Origin: an uncultured Clostridia bacterium | GTDB taxonomy: Bacteria > Bacillota > Clostridia > TANB77 > CAG-508 | Assembly: GCA_948745425.1 (NCBI GenBank) | Contig: CAPZDM010000074.1 | Location: 1-6,970 of the forward strand | Direction: 5' to 3' | Length of the DNA stretch: 6,970 bases | Part shown: piece by piece, positions 5,818 to 6,970 of the stretch | Layout: each line of letters opens with the position of its first letter | How positions within the stretch are numbered: the first letter of the stretch is position 1 | Notes under the pieces: generated by a model | The model's database searches: none | The model's input: only the letters and a program-made list of their open reading frames with translations | What the model was told of the DNA's origin: nothing | Program-made: the position numbers and the translations under genes

Positions 5818-5832
5818 TGTGTTAAAAACACA
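5818..5832 (-). promoter_or_regulatory. small hairpin directly upstream of the relaxase SD
   Basis: TGTGTT and AACACA form a perfect 6-bp inverted repeat around AAA, ending 3 nt from the SD of the relaxase gene. A related GTTGT/ACAAC hairpin lies at 5870-5883. Such elements next to a mob start could bind the relaxase for autoregulation, as known for the pMV158 type, but here this is inference. Confidence 0.35.
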
Positions 5833-5869
5833 TCTAAATTTTTATATTATTGCTCATTTTCTAATTTGT

Positions 5870-5985
5870 GTTGTAAAAACAACTACAATACTTTTTTAAC
5901 GCTATTCGCTAAAAGTATTTGTTGTGGCAGGGAAATTATATTTCCCCAAACCCCTTTGCCTAAAAAATATCTACATATTTTTAGG
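5870..5985 (-). other. probable oriT region for a MobV relaxase
   Basis: Four inverted repeats are packed upstream of the mob gene. They are GTTGT/ACAAC (5870-5883), AATACTTTT/AAAAGTATT with 9-bp arms (5887-5895 and 5911-5919), GGGAAAT/ATTTCCC (5930-5946), and CCTAAAAAATAT/ATATTTTTAGG with one bulged A (5959-5985). MobV origins such as pMV158 carry an AAGTAT-type inverted repeat flanking the nick site, just upstream of mob. The 5887-5919 repeat has that layout, with AGCGAATAGCGTTA (minus strand) between the arms. The G-rich GGGGTTTGGGGAAA (5960-5940 area, minus strand) is notable in AT-rich DNA. The nick position cannot be read from sequence alone. Confidence 0.5.
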
Positions 5986-6019
5986 TTTTGGTTAAAGCTA
6001 CTGCATAAGACATCTGCAT
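5981..6019 (-). CDS. 12-codon mini-ORF with a near-perfect SD
   Basis: AGGAGGG (6026-6032) lies 6 nt before an ATG that encodes MQMSYAVALTKT and stops at 5981-5983, inside the right arm of the hairpin 5959-5985. The SD is as strong as any in the window. MSYAV resembles the first residues of MobV relaxases (MSYAI/MSYAV), so it may be a duplicated or truncated mob start, or a leader peptide controlling the region downstream. It lies just after a terminator. A TATACT at 6089-6094 could serve as its -10 box, but the -35 is poor. Confidence 0.35.
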   Translation of the reverse strand: MQMSYAVALTKT

Positions 6020-6104
6020 TTGCAACCCTCCTTTTGTTTAGTTTTTATTCGCTCCACATTCAATTTTGTGGCTTTTAAAATTGTTTTTAGTATAATTTTA
6101 GGTT

Positions 6105-6143
6105 AAAAAAATAAAGCCTCAAAATTTCACTTTTAAAGCTTTA
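6105..6143 (-). terminator. intrinsic terminator after the DUF6429-like gene
   Basis: On the minus strand TAAAGCT (6143-6137) pairs with GGCTTTA (6118-6112), including one U-G wobble. An inner AAAA/TTTT stem and GTGAAA loop follow across a small internal loop. The right arm runs directly into T7 (6111-6105). It lies about 48 nt after the stop of the 79-aa gene and separates that operon from the mobilization region. Confidence 0.8.
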
Positions 6144-6190
6144 TAAAAATTCTTATTTAATTAACTGCGATAATAATGTTTTTACTATTA

Positions 6191-6430
6191 TTAATTTACA
6201 TTATATTTTTTCATTAAATCTTTAGCTTTCTCTATTCCATTTTTTGTTAAATATGTAGATTTTGCCTTATATGTACTCCCACCAATTAAATTTTCATCTT
6301 TTAATTTATTTAATATATCAAAATCGTAACCTTTCCATGCTCTTATACATTCATCTCCAAATGGATCTTTTTCTTTCCACGAAGTCAAATATAAAAGCAA
6401 TAATGTTAGTTCCTTAATTTGTTCTTCCAT
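6191..6430 (-). CDS. DUF6429-like small protein
   Basis: The 79-aa product starts MEEQIKELTLLLLYLTSWKE. It continues with a conserved-looking core: IRAWKGYDFDILNKLKDENLI (written here in part as WKGYDFDILNKL) and AKSTYLTKNGIEKAKDLMKK. This is the pattern I associate with DUF6429: a helical segment, a WKGYDFD motif, then a winged-helix-like end with a T.NG..KA..L motif. Function is unknown. An ATG 12 nt further upstream is directly abutted to AAGGA, so the ATG at 6430 (SD AAAGGA, about 12 nt) is the better start and matches the family beginning. It starts 21 nt after the upstream gene's stop, so the two form an operon, ended by the terminator at 6105-6143. Confidence 0.8.
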   Translation of the reverse strand: MEEQIKELTLLLLYLTSWKEKDPFGDECIRAWKGYDFDILNKLKDENLIGGSTYKAKSTYLTKNGIEKAKDLMKKYNVN

Positions 6431-6451
6431 AATATAAAACATTCCTTTCTT

Positions 6452-6970
6452 TTAATAATCTCTTTCTAATATTTTTATTGACCTTTCTGTCGGCTTTAAT
6501 CCATATTCATAACTCTCTTTAAATATTCTAGGTAATTTCTTTAATCTAAAATTCAAATCCTCTAAATCACATATATTTAAATCTAAATTCTCTGTTCCTA
6601 ACCAATTAGAATACATTTCATAATCTTCACCTTTTTTAGTTTTAAATGCTTCTCGAATATCTTCTAGCCCCATTGTTCCACCACAATCTTCTATTATTCC
6701 AAAGCCTTCACCTTCAATTACTTTTGGCAATTCTTTTCCAGATATATTTTCATCTTGAAATATTCTTTCTAGTACTATATTAAATCTCCAATTATCTCCA
6801 AAATCATATTGAAATTCCATCTTTTCATTTTCTTTATCTAATATCCATTTCAATTTCACATCTTTAGCATCTTTTAATTCTCTATATCTTTTATCTACTC
6901 TTGGAATAATATTATCATCTTCAAATATACATCCATATTGTCCAATTTTGAAGAAATCATCATTTTTAAG
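6452..6970 (-). CDS. plasmid pRiA4b ORF-3-like protein, 5' end outside window
   Basis: The frame is open to the right edge (first visible codon CTT at 6970-6968), so the true start lies beyond the window; a GTG at 6859 is internal. The 172 visible residues contain FQYDFGDNWRFNIVLERI (about 53-70), PKVIEGEGFGIIEDCGG (about 82-98) and MGLEDIREAF. YDFGDNW and EDCGG are hallmarks of the PRiA4_ORF3 family (IS1096 TnpR-like passenger), whose function is not established. The C-terminus ends ERSIKILERDY. No transposase is visible next to it in the window. It is the first visible gene of the operon with the DUF6429-like gene. Confidence 0.88.
   Translation of the reverse strand, partial: LKNDDFFKIGQYGCIFEDDNIIPRVDKRYRELKDAKDVKLKWILDKENEKMEFQYDFGDNWRFNIVLERIFQDENISGKELPKVIEGEGFGIIEDCGGTMGLEDIREAFKTKKGEDYEMYSNWLGTENLDLNICDLEDLNFRLKKLPRIFKESYEYGLKPTERSIKILERDY

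Noticed and set aside
5755..6078. 107-codon plus-strand ORF with cysteines across the mob upstream region
   Set aside because: It runs through the relaxase 5' end and SD, the oriT-like inverted repeats and the mini-ORF, has no SD, and resembles no known family.

Overview
The window looks like a mobile-element remnant in a low-GC Gram-positive genome, probably a Clostridia-like Bacillota. The DNA is strongly AT-rich, genes have purine-rich Shine-Dalgarno sites, and TTG or GTG starts are plausible. TrmB carries the NFCNPWP motif that I associate with clostridial homologues. Every recognisable complete gene lies on the minus strand, so the region reads from right to left.

Reading right to left: (a) 6970-6105 holds the 3' part of a pRiA4b ORF-3-like gene, a DUF6429-like small protein and a good intrinsic terminator. 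(b) 6104-5803 is a structured non-coding stretch with a 12-codon mini-ORF behind a near-perfect SD, followed by a cluster of inverted repeats that I read as a MobV-type oriT. (c) 5802-5029 encodes a MobV/Pre relaxase that has lost its catalytic segments but keeps its C-terminal coiled coil. (d) 5073-4864, on the plus strand, holds a frameshifted relic of what I read as a DUF6076-like zinc-ribbon protein, running into the relaxase 3' end. (e) 4782-4600 encodes a small protein. (f) 4522-2975 is an AlbA_2/ATPase ('schlafen-like') gene split by one in-frame TAA. (g) 2953-2753 encodes a 66-aa protein. (h) 2733-2566 holds three exact-period 48-nt units, each with a hairpin that shows compensatory base changes, ending in an intrinsic terminator. 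(i) 2479-782 encodes a large serine recombinase with its own promoter. Its 3' end carries a palindromic repeat and overlaps a small ORF broken by one extra base. (j) 597-1 is the chromosomal housekeeping gene trmB with a consensus promoter.

The combination of large serine recombinase, MobV relaxase and oriT resembles mobilizable elements of the Tn4451 type, inserted just upstream of trmB. Most cargo is damaged (deleted relaxase, split ATPase, frameshifted relics), so the element is probably decaying. The recombinase ORF looks intact in its catalytic and zinc-binding parts. I did not find a complete new defence or metabolic system. The least explained signal is the 48-nt covarying hairpin array between the 66-aa gene and the recombinase.
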